The position numbers and the translations under genes were made by a program. From Candidatus Gastranaerophilales bacterium (GTDB taxonomy: Bacteria > Cyanobacteriota > Vampirovibrionia > Gastranaerophilales > Gastranaerophilaceae), in the NCBI GenBank assembly GCA_944323925.1, contig CALUUI010000008.1, forward strand, positions 21,740-85,739: a stretch of 64,000 bases of DNA. Reading direction: 5' to 3'. Numbering within the stretch: the stretch's first letter is position 1; every line of letters starts with the position of its first letter. Shown piece by piece: positions 1-8,954 of the stretch. The notes under the pieces are model-generated. The model saw only the letters and a list, made by a program, of their open reading frames with translations. It was not told the origin of the DNA and did no database searches.

Positions 1-230
1 AAAGTACCGTTGCAACAGGTAAAGAACTTAATCTTGCACCTATTGTTATTGATGAAATAACTGTCCTAGGTTCTCGTTGCGGACAGTTTAAACCTGCAAT
101 TAGAATTTTGGAAAGAAATGCTATTGATTTTTCTAAATTGATTACTCAAATTTATCCTGTAGAAAAATCATTGGAAGCATTTGAAAGAAATAAGGCAAAA
201 GATTCCGTTAAAGTACTAATTAAGTTTTAA
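1..230 (+). CDS. C-terminal end of a zinc-type medium-chain alcohol/threonine dehydrogenase-like protein (partial)
   Basis: The open frame runs from base 3 to a TAA at 228-230, giving 75 residues with no start in the window, so the gene begins upstream. The stretch VIDEITVLGSRCG followed by a proline/alanine-rich turn and a final VKVLIKF strand is typical of the end of the Rossmann domain and the last catalytic-domain strand of medium-chain dehydrogenases. The family uses NAD(P)H to oxidise alcohols or sorbitol/threonine-like substrates; the substrate cannot be read from this fragment. It is followed by a strong palindromic terminator. Confidence 0.75.
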   Translation, partial: STVATGKELNLAPIVIDEITVLGSRCGQFKPAIRILERNAIDFSKLITQIYPVEKSLEAFERNKAKDSVKVLIKF

Positions 231-248
231 ATCATATATGATGCATAT

Positions 249-282
249 AAAATGGCTTCAATCAATTGATTGAAGCCATTTT
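249..282. terminator. Bidirectional terminator, perfect 34-bp palindrome
   Basis: A perfect self-complementary stretch with arms AAAATGGCTTCAATCAA and its complement lies between the dehydrogenase stop and the thrB stop, which converge on it. The A-run on one side and T-run on the other allow it to work as an intrinsic terminator in both directions. Confidence 0.8.
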
Positions 283-302
283 ATAGTATATAATCATCAT
301 AA

Positions 303-1247
303 CTATTTATCATCAAGAATAATAGCACCCTGTTCTTCAACCTTCAGAGTTCTGACATCTGAAGATATTCCAAAGCCATCCCATATCTCTTTTACTATAG
401 ATTTAATCTTTTCCGTATCATAATTCTTTGACACTACAAGCATAGTAGGCCCTGCACCACTTAGTACACAGCCGATTACTCCCTGCTCATTCTTAAATCT
501 GTCCATTATTTCTTGCATGCCTGGTATTAACTTTATTCTATATGGTTGATGAATTCGATCATTTAAAGCTCTTGCCATTAATTCATCATCTTCTTTTTCT
601 ATTGCATACATTAGCATCGCAGAATGCTTTAAGTTATAAACAGCATCAGAAAGAGGTATTTCTTTTGGTATAACTGATCTGGAAATAGCTGTAGAAAGTT
701 CAAAATCAGGAACACAAACCGTTAAGTCCCAACTTTTTGGCCAGTTTAATTTCCTGTATATAATACTTCCGTCTTCTTCAGTGGAAGAAAATACAACTCC
801 ACCGACAATAGCAGGTGTAACATTATCAGGATGCCCTTCAACTTCTGTAGCCATAGAGATTAAAGCCGTTTCATCAGCAGGAAATCCGTGCATTTTATTT
901 GCAGCAATCAAGGCTCCAACTATTACAGATGCTGAGCTTCCAAGCCCTCTGGTAATTGGAATGTCTGATTGAATATTGATTTTTAACTCAGATGGCTCTT
1001 GACCGATTGAATTATACAAGAGCTCAACGGCTTTGTATGCGATATTATTTTCATCTTTTGGTATATCATCAACAAATATACTTCCCGCATCATTACTGTT
1101 GGCTATAATGTTTATTTCTATACCGGATCCAGGAAGAACGGTTTCTTCTATTGTTATTGTATTATATATAGGTAATGCAATTCCAAAGCAATCAAACCCC
1201 GGGCCCAAATTTGCCGATGTTGCAGGAACTCTAACGCTAACTTTCAT
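303..1247 (-). CDS. thrB: Homoserine kinase
   Basis: This 314-residue GHMP-family kinase phosphorylates L-homoserine with ATP to O-phosphohomoserine, the step before threonine synthase. The N-terminal VRVPATSANLGPGFDCFG motif and the ATP-binding GLGSSAS loop near residue 100 are those of ThrB, as is the C-terminal GCVLSGAGPTMLVV motif 3. Length is normal for the family. It starts with ATG after a GAGGATG-like site and follows the YhaM-like gene by about 28 bases on the same strand, so the two are probably co-transcribed, without an obvious functional link. No thrC or hom is seen in the window. Confidence 0.95.
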   Translation of the reverse strand: MKVSVRVPATSANLGPGFDCFGIALPIYNTITIEETVLPGSGIEINIIANSNDAGSIFVDDIPKDENNIAYKAVELLYNSIGQEPSELKINIQSDIPITRGLGSSASVIVGALIAANKMHGFPADETALISMATEVEGHPDNVTPAIVGGVVFSSTEEDGSIIYRKLNWPKSWDLTVCVPDFELSTAISRSVIPKEIPLSDAVYNLKHSAMLMYAIEKEDDELMARALNDRIHQPYRIKLIPGMQEIMDRFKNEQGVIGCVLSGAGPTMLVVSKNYDTEKIKSIVKEIWDGFGISSDVRTLKVEEQGAIILDDK

Positions 1248-1275
1248 AAATCATCCTCATACTCTTTAGAAAAAA

Positions 1276-2103
1276 TTATATCATAGACACATTTATCTTC
1301 CCAAATTTGGCAGATAAATCATCCATATGGTGAATTAAATATAATTCAGGTGCTAAGTCTTTTTCGTTTAAGTCAATAATAGCACCCCATTCTGCTCTGG
1401 CATGGTGTGCTGCTATCATTTTTGCTATATTCTTAAACCCCGCATTCATACATATTGAAAAACCATATTGTGAATGGGTTAACCAGTCTTTTCTAAATTC
1501 TTCATCATAATCTATAAGTCCAGTTTCTGTATCAATAGTGTACTCAAATATTTTACCTATATCATGCAACAAGCACGCTGCAAGTACCTCGTCTTTATTT
1601 ATTTTTGCTGCAAATAGCGGTAAATTTATTGATGTAAACTCTAAGCACTCCAATGTATGCACCATTAACCCGCCTATATAATTGTGGTGCATTAATTTGG
1701 CTGCCGGTGAAATCTTAATCTTTTCTGCGTTTTCTTTGTATATATTCAACACAAATTCTTTTATTTCTGAATTTTGTATCTCATCTATATATTTCAGCAA
1801 CTCATTATACGCGTCTTCTCTTTCGGTTGGCTCTAAGCCCATCTTTGCTTCTTTTATTAATTCCAATGCTGATACTAAGCAGTTATTATATTTTTCGTTA
1901 AAAGATCCTGAGACAATACGTAGCTGATTGCCAGTCCTAAATAACTTTGAATCTAGGCGGTTTAATGTTTCTTCCCATAGTATGCAATTTAGCAAAGATT
2001 CGTCAGACGGGTTTTTTAACTGCAATTTTCCCATTTTTGTTCCGGCTTTAGTATCACCGATTGAAAAAACTACTACCTCATATATAGTTTCAGTGCTGAA
2101 CAT
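1276..2103 (-). CDS. YhaM-like OB-fold/HD-domain 3'-5' exoribonuclease
   Basis: The protein is about 275 residues. The N-terminal half has the strand pattern of an OB-fold nucleic-acid-binding domain. The C-terminal half is an HD domain, with HHNYIGGLMVHTLE, then LLHDIGK, then a later HSQYG and AAHHAR supplying metal ligands. This order is that of the YhaM/CBF1 family, which degrades RNA or single-stranded DNA from the 3' end. I place the start at the ATG at 2103 because GGAG sits 5 bases before it; an upstream in-frame ATG would give 15 extra residues that begin inside an inverted repeat. thrB follows downstream. Substrate is not provable from sequence. Confidence 0.8.
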   Translation of the reverse strand: MFSTETIYEVVVFSIGDTKAGTKMGKLQLKNPSDESLLNCILWEETLNRLDSKLFRTGNQLRIVSGSFNEKYNNCLVSALELIKEAKMGLEPTEREDAYNELLKYIDEIQNSEIKEFVLNIYKENAEKIKISPAAKLMHHNYIGGLMVHTLECLEFTSINLPLFAAKINKDEVLAACLLHDIGKIFEYTIDTETGLIDYDEEFRKDWLTHSQYGFSICMNAGFKNIAKMIAAHHARAEWGAIIDLNEKDLAPELYLIHHMDDLSAKFGKINVSMI

Positions 2104-2117
2104 AAGTACTCCATACA

Positions 2118-2144
2118 TTGTATTACGCCGATAGTGTAATACAA
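2118..2144. promoter_or_regulatory. Dyad TTGTATTAC-N9-GTAATACAA before the YhaM-like gene
   Basis: Two perfect 9-base arms separated by 9 bases lie 14 to 40 bases upstream of the chosen start. The size and symmetry suit a dimeric repressor operator, or a hairpin in the leader RNA. The regulator is unknown. Confidence 0.4.
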
Positions 2145-2172
2145 ACAAGCAAAAAACAAAAGTAAAATGTTA

Positions 2173-2421
2173 TTAAGCTAGATAATTAAAAGATTCCTTT
2201 TGTGATTCGTCGTTAATGATATTTTGTTCACAAAATTCTTTCCAAAGCGCAATCTTATGAAACATCTCGCTCAAAGAATTCTGTGTATTTGTATTCTCTT
2301 TCTTAGATCCAAAATAATTAAAATGGTCGTAACCATTTTTCTTAACTGCGGGATTAGTCGCAGTGTTCTTTCCCCCTGAATATTTAGTAGATGATAAGCT
2401 CGATATTGCAGACACTAACAT
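2173..2421 (-). CDS. Small hypothetical protein
   Basis: An 82-residue frame beginning MLVSAISSLSSTKY, with GGAG 11 bases before the ATG. It is hydrophilic, has no membrane segment and contains an aromatic HFNYFG patch near residue 35, reminiscent of short motifs in other unrecognised proteins of this window. It lies 70 bases upstream of the YhaM-like gene on the same strand and may head that operon. I do not recognise a family. The ribosome site and the absence of competing frames are the reasons for keeping it. Confidence 0.5.
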   Translation of the reverse strand: MLVSAISSLSSTKYSGGKNTATNPAVKKNGYDHFNYFGSKKENTNTQNSLSEMFHKIALWKEFCEQNIINDESQKESFNYLA

Positions 2422-2641
2422 GCAAAATTCACTCCTTCTGTTGTTATTCTATCATGCAAAAGTAAAAATTACAATAACCAAAAAGCAGAATTTTTTATAA
2501 GGATATAACTAGTTTTAGAAAACAAAATGTAAATTTTTGTAAATTTTGTATTAAAAACCTTAAAGTTTTTGAGATTTTTATCCGTAAAAGGGGAATGTAT
2601 GTAGTATAGGTATGTGAAAAAATTAAGAAAGGAGAATATAT

Positions 2642-5533
2642 ATGACGGATGTATCAAAAATGATAGCAACATTCCGTGCTCAGAATCCTGTTGAAACCAT
2701 AGGTAAAACAGATAAAGAAGTTGCGGACTTGATGCTTTCAAAGAAAGGGGGATTGTCGTATGCCGAAGCCTCTGCATTGATGGAGGCATTTAGCGGAGAC
2801 CCAGAACCGGTAGGAGATTTAACTTCCTTTAAAACCAAGGGACAAGCTGCTCCGGAGGAAGATCCATTAGCTAAGTACATGCCATCTGCAAGGGAAGGTG
2901 TTCCTTCACCTAAAAGTAATAAGGCTGGAATTATCGCCGGTCTTACGGCTGGTATAGGTGCTGTAACTTATTTTCTGACCAGAGGAAAAGTTAAACCTGC
3001 TACAATAGGCAAAGCTGCTTTGGGTGTTGGGGCTGCTGTTACTGTTGGGGCTACAATGGCTAGTTGTAGTTCTGAACCGGATATTTATGTTAATGAAGAA
3101 AATAATTTTAATTTTAATTTTGATTTTGGACCAATAGTTGATAAATTAAACAAGTTAATTGAACAAAATAGTGAGTTTAAGGATATTTATTATGCAATGC
3201 TTGATCATATTCAAAAAATAGAAGAAGAACAAGCAGAAAATAATGCGCAAATTAAAATTATTTTAAATGAAATTTTAGAAACTTTGAATGGGATTAAAGA
3301 TGCGAATGACAATAGAGCTATTATTTTAGAAAAGATACTTGCAGCAATTGCTGAGGGTAATACTCAAAATCTGGAATTTTTCAACAAAATATTAGAGACA
3401 TTAGCAAAAATGGATGCAGGTAATGAAGATGTTATTTCATTCTTAGAAAAAATACTTAATGAAATTACCAGTGGTAACGCACAAAGTTCTGTCTTACTTA
3501 ATACAATAATTGAAGCCCTTGGTAATATAGAAAAAGGTGACGATTCCAAACTCGAACTCTTAAAACAAATCTATAATGAAGTTAAGAGCGGTAACGCAAA
3601 GAATGAAACATTACTAAATACAATAATTGAAGCCCTTGGTAATATAGAAAAAGGTGACGATTCCAAACTCGAACTCTTAAAACAAATCTATAATGAAGTT
3701 AAGAGCGGTAACGCAAAGAATGAAACATTACTAAATACAATAATTGAAGCTCTTGGTAATATAGAAAAAGGTGACGATTCCAAACTTGAACTCTTAAAAC
3801 AAATCTATAATGAAGTTAAGAGCGGTAACATACAAAATGCAGCAGCTTACAATAACATTATAGAAATTCTCTCTAAACTCGACAAGAATGATACAGATAA
3901 AATGGATGTCCTTAATAAAATTCTTACAGAGGTTCAAAAAGGAAATACTCAAAATAGTGAAGCATACAATAATCTTCTTACTTTGTGGAACAGTATTAAG
4001 GATGGTAATGATAGCAGAAACAAAGTTCTTGATAAAATCCTTACCGAAATACAAAATGGTAATACTCAAAACCTAACTGCGTTTAATGATATTCTAGTAT
4101 CACTGAGTGAATTAAAAGATGAAAATTCACAAAATACAGCAGCAATAGTTGATGTGATAATCGGCATGTGGGATGCTATAGCTACGGGTAATAAAGAAAC
4201 CATTGAAATCCTTAATAAATTATTAGAAAGCAATGCATCTAATAATAAAGAGCTTATGGATTTAATTAATAAGTTGTTCAATGATTCTCAAATTAGTGCA
4301 GATGAACGTACAGATAAGATTATTGAGGCAATTAATAACGTTGCTGAAATGGTTAAAAATCTTGAAGCAACGGTTGCTGCAACAGGTGATGCAATATCAA
4401 ATGCAATTGCTGGTTTAAGTACACAGTTGGATGCTCTTTTAAAAGCATATCAAGAAGGAAACAAAACTTCTCAGGATGTATTGGCAGAGTTGCAAACAAT
4501 TATTACTAAGTTGACAACCGGTAATGAATTAAGCAGTACAACAAATACCTTATTAGAAGAACTGTTAAAGAAAGCTGATCAAATAATATCATCAGGTGGT
4601 GATGTTAACGATTACACTGATATACTAAATCAAATTTTAGCTGCTATTAATGATGTGGTAGCAGGTATAGAAGATATCAAGATTGGTATTGGTGAAAACA
4701 ACGCAGATATAACGGCAGCATTAGAGGAAATTATTAAAAATCAAAATGTACAAACAGATGCTCTTAATAAATTTGCGGAACAAAGTACAGCTAACCAAGA
4801 AAAATTAATAGCTCAAGGTGAAACAATAATAGCCGAACTTCAAAAACTAGGTGTAAATCTTGATAATGGTATATTAGAAGTCGTTAATACGATAAAAGAC
4901 AGTAACGCAGCTTTAGCTGCTCAAGTCGCAGCATTAGCAGAGGCTCTTGGTCTTAAGATGGATGATAATGCTCAGGCTATTATCAATACTATTAACGGTC
5001 TAAAACCAAACATTGAAGCTATAGAAAATGCAATTAAGAATTTGATTGATGCAACAAATAATGGAAAATTAGATCTTACAACTACTAACAACTTGATACA
5101 AACAGTAATTAACCTGTTGAGTGCTCAAGATAATCCGTCATTTGATTTGAGCGAAATCACTTCAATGTTAACAACTACAAATGCTCTGTTACAAAAATTG
5201 CTGGATAAGGATACATCAAACGATCCGACTGCAATACTTGATGCATTAAACAAAATGATGGAAATACTTAAAAATTTACAAGTCGGTGGTGGTTCTACAG
5301 TTGATTTGACTACAACCAATAATTTGATCCAAACTTGTATTACTCAGTTATCACAATTAGTTGCAGCGCAATCTACAAGTTCTGATATTATGGCAAGTGT
5401 AACTAATTTGGGTACCCAATTGACAGAGGTAATTGCAAGTTTACAAACAGGTAATGTTACTACAGACGAAATTAATGCTAAATTAGATGCGATTATGGAT
5501 GCTATTAATGAATTATCAGCAAAAGCAGGCTAA
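2642..5533 (+). CDS. Large coiled-coil repeat protein with lipobox-like cysteine
   Basis: This 963-residue protein is not one I recognise. After a hydrophilic N-terminus of about 95 residues come two hydrophobic segments (about 95-115 and 122-141), the second ending TVGATMASC-SSEPD, where Cys142 looks like a lipidation site although far from the N-terminus. From about residue 200 there are eight units of 39 residues with the pattern NxQN...LNxIIEAL...GNDxKxxLLxKILxEVxxG; three are nearly identical. The rest (520-963) is alpha-helical, Ala/Asn/Leu-rich and predicted coiled coil, with two TTTNNLIQT repeats near 820 and 900. A good site, AAGGAG, precedes the ATG, and a strong terminator follows. 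An extended surface or envelope fibre is a reasonable inference; there is no enzyme motif. Confidence 0.8.
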   Translation: MTDVSKMIATFRAQNPVETIGKTDKEVADLMLSKKGGLSYAEASALMEAFSGDPEPVGDLTSFKTKGQAAPEEDPLAKYMPSAREGVPSPKSNKAGIIAGLTAGIGAVTYFLTRGKVKPATIGKAALGVGAAVTVGATMASCSSEPDIYVNEENNFNFNFDFGPIVDKLNKLIEQNSEFKDIYYAMLDHIQKIEEEQAENNAQIKIILNEILETLNGIKDANDNRAIILEKILAAIAEGNTQNLEFFNKILETLAKMDAGNEDVISFLEKILNEITSGNAQSSVLLNTIIEALGNIEKGDDSKLELLKQIYNEVKSGNAKNETLLNTIIEALGNIEKGDDSKLELLKQIYNEVKSGNAKNETLLNTIIEALGNIEKGDDSKLELLKQIYNEVKSGNIQNAAAYNNIIEILSKLDKNDTDKMDVLNKILTEVQKGNTQNSEAYNNLLTLWNSIKDGNDSRNKVLDKILTEIQNGNTQNLTAFNDILVSLSELKDENSQNTAAIVDVIIGMWDAIATGNKETIEILNKLLESNASNNKELMDLINKLFNDSQISADERTDKIIEAINNVAEMVKNLEATVAATGDAISNAIAGLSTQLDALLKAYQEGNKTSQDVLAELQTIITKLTTGNELSSTTNTLLEELLKKADQIISSGGDVNDYTDILNQILAAINDVVAGIEDIKIGIGENNADITAALEEIIKNQNVQTDALNKFAEQSTANQEKLIAQGETIIAELQKLGVNLDNGILEVVNTIKDSNAALAAQVAALAEALGLKMDDNAQAIINTINGLKPNIEAIENAIKNLIDATNNGKLDLTTTNNLIQTVINLLSAQDNPSFDLSEITSMLTTTNALLQKLLDKDTSNDPTAILDALNKMMEILKNLQVGGGSTVDLTTTNNLIQTCITQLSQLVAAQSTSSDIMASVTNLGTQLTEVIASLQTGNVTTDEINAKLDAIMDAINELSAKAG
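3500..3850 (+). repeat. Three tandem 117-bp repeats inside the coiled-coil protein
   Basis: Units start at 3500, 3617 and 3734. The first two are identical over all 117 bases; the third has two substitutions in its first 96 bases and then diverges. Each unit encodes 39 residues in frame, so unit loss or gain would change protein length without breaking the frame. Confidence 0.95.
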
Positions 5534-5554
5534 ATAGTAATACCTGAAAAAATA

Positions 5555-5598
5555 AAAAAGGGAGCGACTTAAGTATTTAAGTCGCTCCCTTTTTTTTT
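5555..5598 (+). terminator. Intrinsic terminator of the repeat-protein gene
   Basis: A stem GGGAGCGACTTAA with its complement around a 4-base loop is followed by nine T's. It separates the repeat-protein gene from the isocitrate dehydrogenase operon. Confidence 0.95.
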
Positions 5599-5627
5599 CT
5601 ATGTTATAATGTTTAAAAGAGGTTGAT

Positions 5628-6626
5628 ATGAAAACGATTACATTAATACAAGGTGATGGTATAGGTCCGGAAATAGTCAATTCGGTAGTTAAAATACTAG
5701 AGGCAGCCAATGTTAAAATTGATTGGGATTTACAAACTGCGGGTGCGGAAGTGGCGCAAACAGAAGGTGTACCACTACCAGAAAGGGTTCTTAAATCTAT
5801 AAAAAAGAACGGAGTAGCACTTAAATCACCTGTTACTACACCTATAGGAAAAGGTTTCCGTTCGGTAAATGTTCAATTAAGAAAAGAACTTGATTTATAC
5901 GCTAATTTAAGACCTTGTTATAATATACCTTCTGTAAAAACCAGGTATGATAATGTAGATATTGTTGTAGTAAGAGAAAATACAGAAGACTTATATGCCG
6001 GAATTGAAGAAAAAATTGATGAGAATACTGCTCATAGTATAAAAATTATTACAAGAGCAGCATCAGAAAGAATTGCAGACTTTGCATTTGATTATGCTGT
6101 TAAAAATAACCGAAAACTTGTTACGGCTGTTTCTAAAGCCAATATCTGTAAATTATCAGACGGATTATTTCTGGAAGCAGTAAGAAGTATTGCTCAAAGG
6201 TATCCAAGTATACAATACAAAGAAATTCTGGTTGATAATTGCTGTATGCAGCTTGTACAGAACCCTAATCAGTTTGATGTTTTAGTATTACCCAATTTAT
6301 ATGGTGATATAGTATCCGACTTAACAGCAGGACTAATAGGCGGACTGGGAGTTGCTCAAGGTGCTAACATAGGTAAAGATTGCGCCGTTTTTGAACCTGT
6401 TCATGGTTCTGCTCCTGATATTGCAGGACAGGATAAAGCGAATCCTACGGCTTTAATTCTTTGCGCTATACAAATGCTTAATTATATAGGTGAAGCTAAC
6501 GTTGGAAATACTATTAAAGAGGCACTATTTAAAACTTTTGAACAAGGTGTGTTTACTGCTGATTTGGGTGGTACTGCCTCTTGTTCTCAATTTACGAATG
6601 CTATTATTAAAAACATACAGGAGTAA
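5628..6626 (+). CDS. NAD-dependent isocitrate dehydrogenase family protein
   Basis: The 332-residue protein belongs to the isocitrate/isopropylmalate dehydrogenase family: ITLIQGDGIGPEI at the N-terminus, VVVRENTEDLYAG near 115, and NLYGDIVSDL near 225 carrying metal-binding aspartates. The substrate loop FRSVNVQLRKELDLYANLRP matches the short mitochondrial-type NAD isocitrate dehydrogenases more than LeuB, so oxidation of isocitrate to 2-oxoglutarate is the likely reaction. Homoisocitrate or isopropylmalate remain possible. ATG follows GAGGT. The next gene starts 6 bases after the stop, so it leads a three-gene operon with no leucine-pathway neighbours. Confidence 0.88.
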   Translation: MKTITLIQGDGIGPEIVNSVVKILEAANVKIDWDLQTAGAEVAQTEGVPLPERVLKSIKKNGVALKSPVTTPIGKGFRSVNVQLRKELDLYANLRPCYNIPSVKTRYDNVDIVVVRENTEDLYAGIEEKIDENTAHSIKIITRAASERIADFAFDYAVKNNRKLVTAVSKANICKLSDGLFLEAVRSIAQRYPSIQYKEILVDNCCMQLVQNPNQFDVLVLPNLYGDIVSDLTAGLIGGLGVAQGANIGKDCAVFEPVHGSAPDIAGQDKANPTALILCAIQMLNYIGEANVGNTIKEALFKTFEQGVFTADLGGTASCSQFTNAIIKNIQE

Positions 6627-6632
6627 AATAAT

Positions 6633-7220
6633 ATGACACAAACAGATACTACAGCGAAATTTGATCCAGGATGGGGAAAGCATGTTCTTGTTTACTCCGG
6701 AAGCGTAGAGTACTTGTATCGAGATATTAACCGATTTAAAAAATTAGGTCAGCGTAGTTTCAAATTTAAACAATATTATCCGAAAATTATTCAACTACTT
6801 GAAAATAATGTAGGGTTTTATCTTGGATGCCTTTTGTGGGCTTCATATATAAAAACTTTTGGTGATGTAGAAATTACCGGAAATCATTGTCTTGGCCAAA
6901 AATATGATGAAAAAGAACCTGACTTAGAAGTTGACTATATTATTACAAGTATAGATAAATTAAAACGGGATTATAAATATTTCGTTGGGAAAGATATCGA
7001 AATTCCAGAAATATATAAATGTATTATGATTACTTATAATGAATTTGCAGAAATTAATAAGGGTTTTGTGGAAACAAAAACAACAGGTGATTTAAAATTG
7101 CCACCGAACTTAAAAACACCGACAGATAGTGATTTAAAAGAAATAAAAACAGTGATTGATGAAGCTGTCGAAACCGGCAAATTGGAATTGTTAATACCAT
7201 TGGCAGATAAGATATTGTAG
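6633..7220 (+). CDS. Hypothetical protein in the isocitrate dehydrogenase-adenine deaminase operon
   Basis: A 195-residue protein without a family I can name. It has no signal peptide. An aromatic, basic first half (RFKKLGQRSFKFKQYYPKI) is followed by one moderately hydrophobic helix around 58-72 (VGFYLGCLLWASYI), then an acidic, soluble second half. It lies 6 bases after the dehydrogenase and 6 before adenine deaminase, so co-translation with both is likely. Codon use looks like its neighbours. Function is unknown. Confidence 0.8.
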   Translation: MTQTDTTAKFDPGWGKHVLVYSGSVEYLYRDINRFKKLGQRSFKFKQYYPKIIQLLENNVGFYLGCLLWASYIKTFGDVEITGNHCLGQKYDEKEPDLEVDYIITSIDKLKRDYKYFVGKDIEIPEIYKCIMITYNEFAEINKGFVETKTTGDLKLPPNLKTPTDSDLKEIKTVIDEAVETGKLELLIPLADKIL

Positions 7221-7226
7221 GTAAAT

Positions 7227-8954
7227 ATGGGAAATGAAAGAGTTATAAACACCGCGCGAGGCTTAGAAAAAGCGGATTTAGTTATAAGAGATGCATCTAT
7301 AGTAAATGTTTTTACAGATGAAATCTATAAGGCTGATATAGCAATTACTGATGGAATTATTGTTGGGGTCGGCAAAGGCTATCAAGGAAATAAAGAAATA
7401 AATGGAGAGGGTAAGTATGTATCTCCTTCATTTATTGATGGTCATGTACACTTAGAGAGTGCTATGCTTTTACCGTCTGAATATGCAAAATTAGTAGTTC
7501 CGTCCGGTACAACTACGGTTATTACAGATCCGCACGAGATATCGAATGTTTTGGGTTTACACGGAATCAGTTTTATAAAGAATGCTGTTGAAGGTTTGCC
7601 TATGGATGTCTATTGTATGCTTCCGTCTTGCGTACCTGCTACTTCTTTTGAAACATCGGGATTTGATCTTCAAAGTTATGATTTATCAATGCTGATTGAT
7701 AGACCTTGGATTTTGGGATTGGCTGAAATGATGAATTTCACAGGCGTGCTTAATAATGACCCTGTAGTTATGTCTAAAATTGATTTAGCAAAAAGGTTTA
7801 ATAAGCGAATTGACGGTCACGCACCTCAATTGACAGGCAAAGATTTATGCGCTTATGCTGCCGTTGGCGTTTCTTCTGACCACGAATGTACTACACCTGA
7901 GGAAGCATTAGAAAAATTACGCTTAGGCATGTACGTTATGATAAGAGAAGGAACGGCCGCAAAAGATTTAAAAGCGCTTATTCCTGTTTTATTAAAACAA
8001 AATACAGATAAATGTATATTTGTAACTGATGATAGGCATCCGCACGATTTAAAAACACATATTAACGGTATGGTTAAAACTTGTGTAGAAGCAGGATTAT
8101 CACCTGTTAAAGCTATAAGAATTGCAAGTCTTAATGCTGCTGAATATTTTGGATTAAAAAATCTTGGGGCAATAGCTCCAGGGTATAAAGCCGATTTATT
8201 GTTGTTATCTGACTTAACAGAGTTCAACCCTGAGCTTGTTATTAAAGATGGAAATGTTGTTGCTGTAAACGGCAAACTTATTACAGAAACTAATTCAAAT
8301 ATGCAAATATCAGCTCGCGGTTCAGTAAATGTTCGCTGGATTGAAAGAGGCGATTTTAAAATTAAAGCAGAGAGTGATTTGGTTAAAGCTATTCAAGTTA
8401 TTCCAGAGCAGCTTATAACAAAAATTTACGATGCAAAAATAAATATCGTAGATGGTTATGCCGAACCAAATCTTGAAGATGATGTATTAAAAATCTGTGT
8501 AATAGAAAGGCATAGGGCATCAGGAAATATTGGTAAAGGATTTGTGCGAGGTTTTAAACTCAAATCAGGCGCTATAGCATCAACTGTTGCACATGATTCT
8601 CATAATATGGTTATTGTCGGTACAAACGATGAAGATATGTACCGTGCGGCAGTTAGGCTTATAAAACTTCAAGGTGGAAAAGTTGTTGTTAATAACGGTG
8701 AAGTGCTTGCTGAATTACCATTGCCGATTGCAGGTATAATTTCGGATAAAGACTATGAATTTGTTATCAACAGATGTGATGAATTAAATACAGCAGCTCA
8801 TTCTCTTGGTTGTCAGCTTGGTGATCCGTTTATGGCAATGGCATTTTTATCATTACCTGTTATCCCTGAGATTAAAATTACTGATAAAGGGGTTTTTGAC
8901 ACGGCTAAATTTGATTTTATTGATATTTTTTCTAACGTTGCTGAAAAGGTTTAA
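7227..8954 (+). CDS. ade: Adenine deaminase
   Basis: At 575 residues this has the size and domain order of bacterial adenine deaminase, which converts adenine to hypoxanthine and ammonia for purine salvage. SFIDGHVHLESAML gives the metal-binding HxH, DPHEISNVLG follows, then GHAPQLTG and the HECTTPEEA segment; FVTDDRHPHDL supplies a late metal ligand. The C-terminal half after 370 carries AHDSHNMVIVG, typical of this enzyme rather than of other amidohydrolases. The ribosome site is weak (TAGGT), consistent with coupling to the gene 6 bases upstream. No clear terminator is seen after it. Confidence 0.95.
   Translation: MGNERVINTARGLEKADLVIRDASIVNVFTDEIYKADIAITDGIIVGVGKGYQGNKEINGEGKYVSPSFIDGHVHLESAMLLPSEYAKLVVPSGTTTVITDPHEISNVLGLHGISFIKNAVEGLPMDVYCMLPSCVPATSFETSGFDLQSYDLSMLIDRPWILGLAEMMNFTGVLNNDPVVMSKIDLAKRFNKRIDGHAPQLTGKDLCAYAAVGVSSDHECTTPEEALEKLRLGMYVMIREGTAAKDLKALIPVLLKQNTDKCIFVTDDRHPHDLKTHINGMVKTCVEAGLSPVKAIRIASLNAAEYFGLKNLGAIAPGYKADLLLLSDLTEFNPELVIKDGNVVAVNGKLITETNSNMQISARGSVNVRWIERGDFKIKAESDLVKAIQVIPEQLITKIYDAKINIVDGYAEPNLEDDVLKICVIERHRASGNIGKGFVRGFKLKSGAIASTVAHDSHNMVIVGTNDEDMYRAAVRLIKLQGGKVVVNNGEVLAELPLPIAGIISDKDYEFVINRCDELNTAAHSLGCQLGDPFMAMAFLSLPVIPEIKITDKGVFDTAKFDFIDIFSNVAEKV

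Noticed and set aside
2469..2789. 106-residue minus-strand frame over the promoter of the repeat protein
   Set aside because: AT-rich, low complexity, overlaps the true start of the repeat protein with its good ribosome site.
3500..3850. CRISPR-like repeats
   Set aside because: Units are 117 bp, have no unique spacers and lie in a continuous reading frame.
7853..8275. 140-residue minus-strand frame inside adenine deaminase
   Set aside because: Antisense shadow of a well-supported gene.
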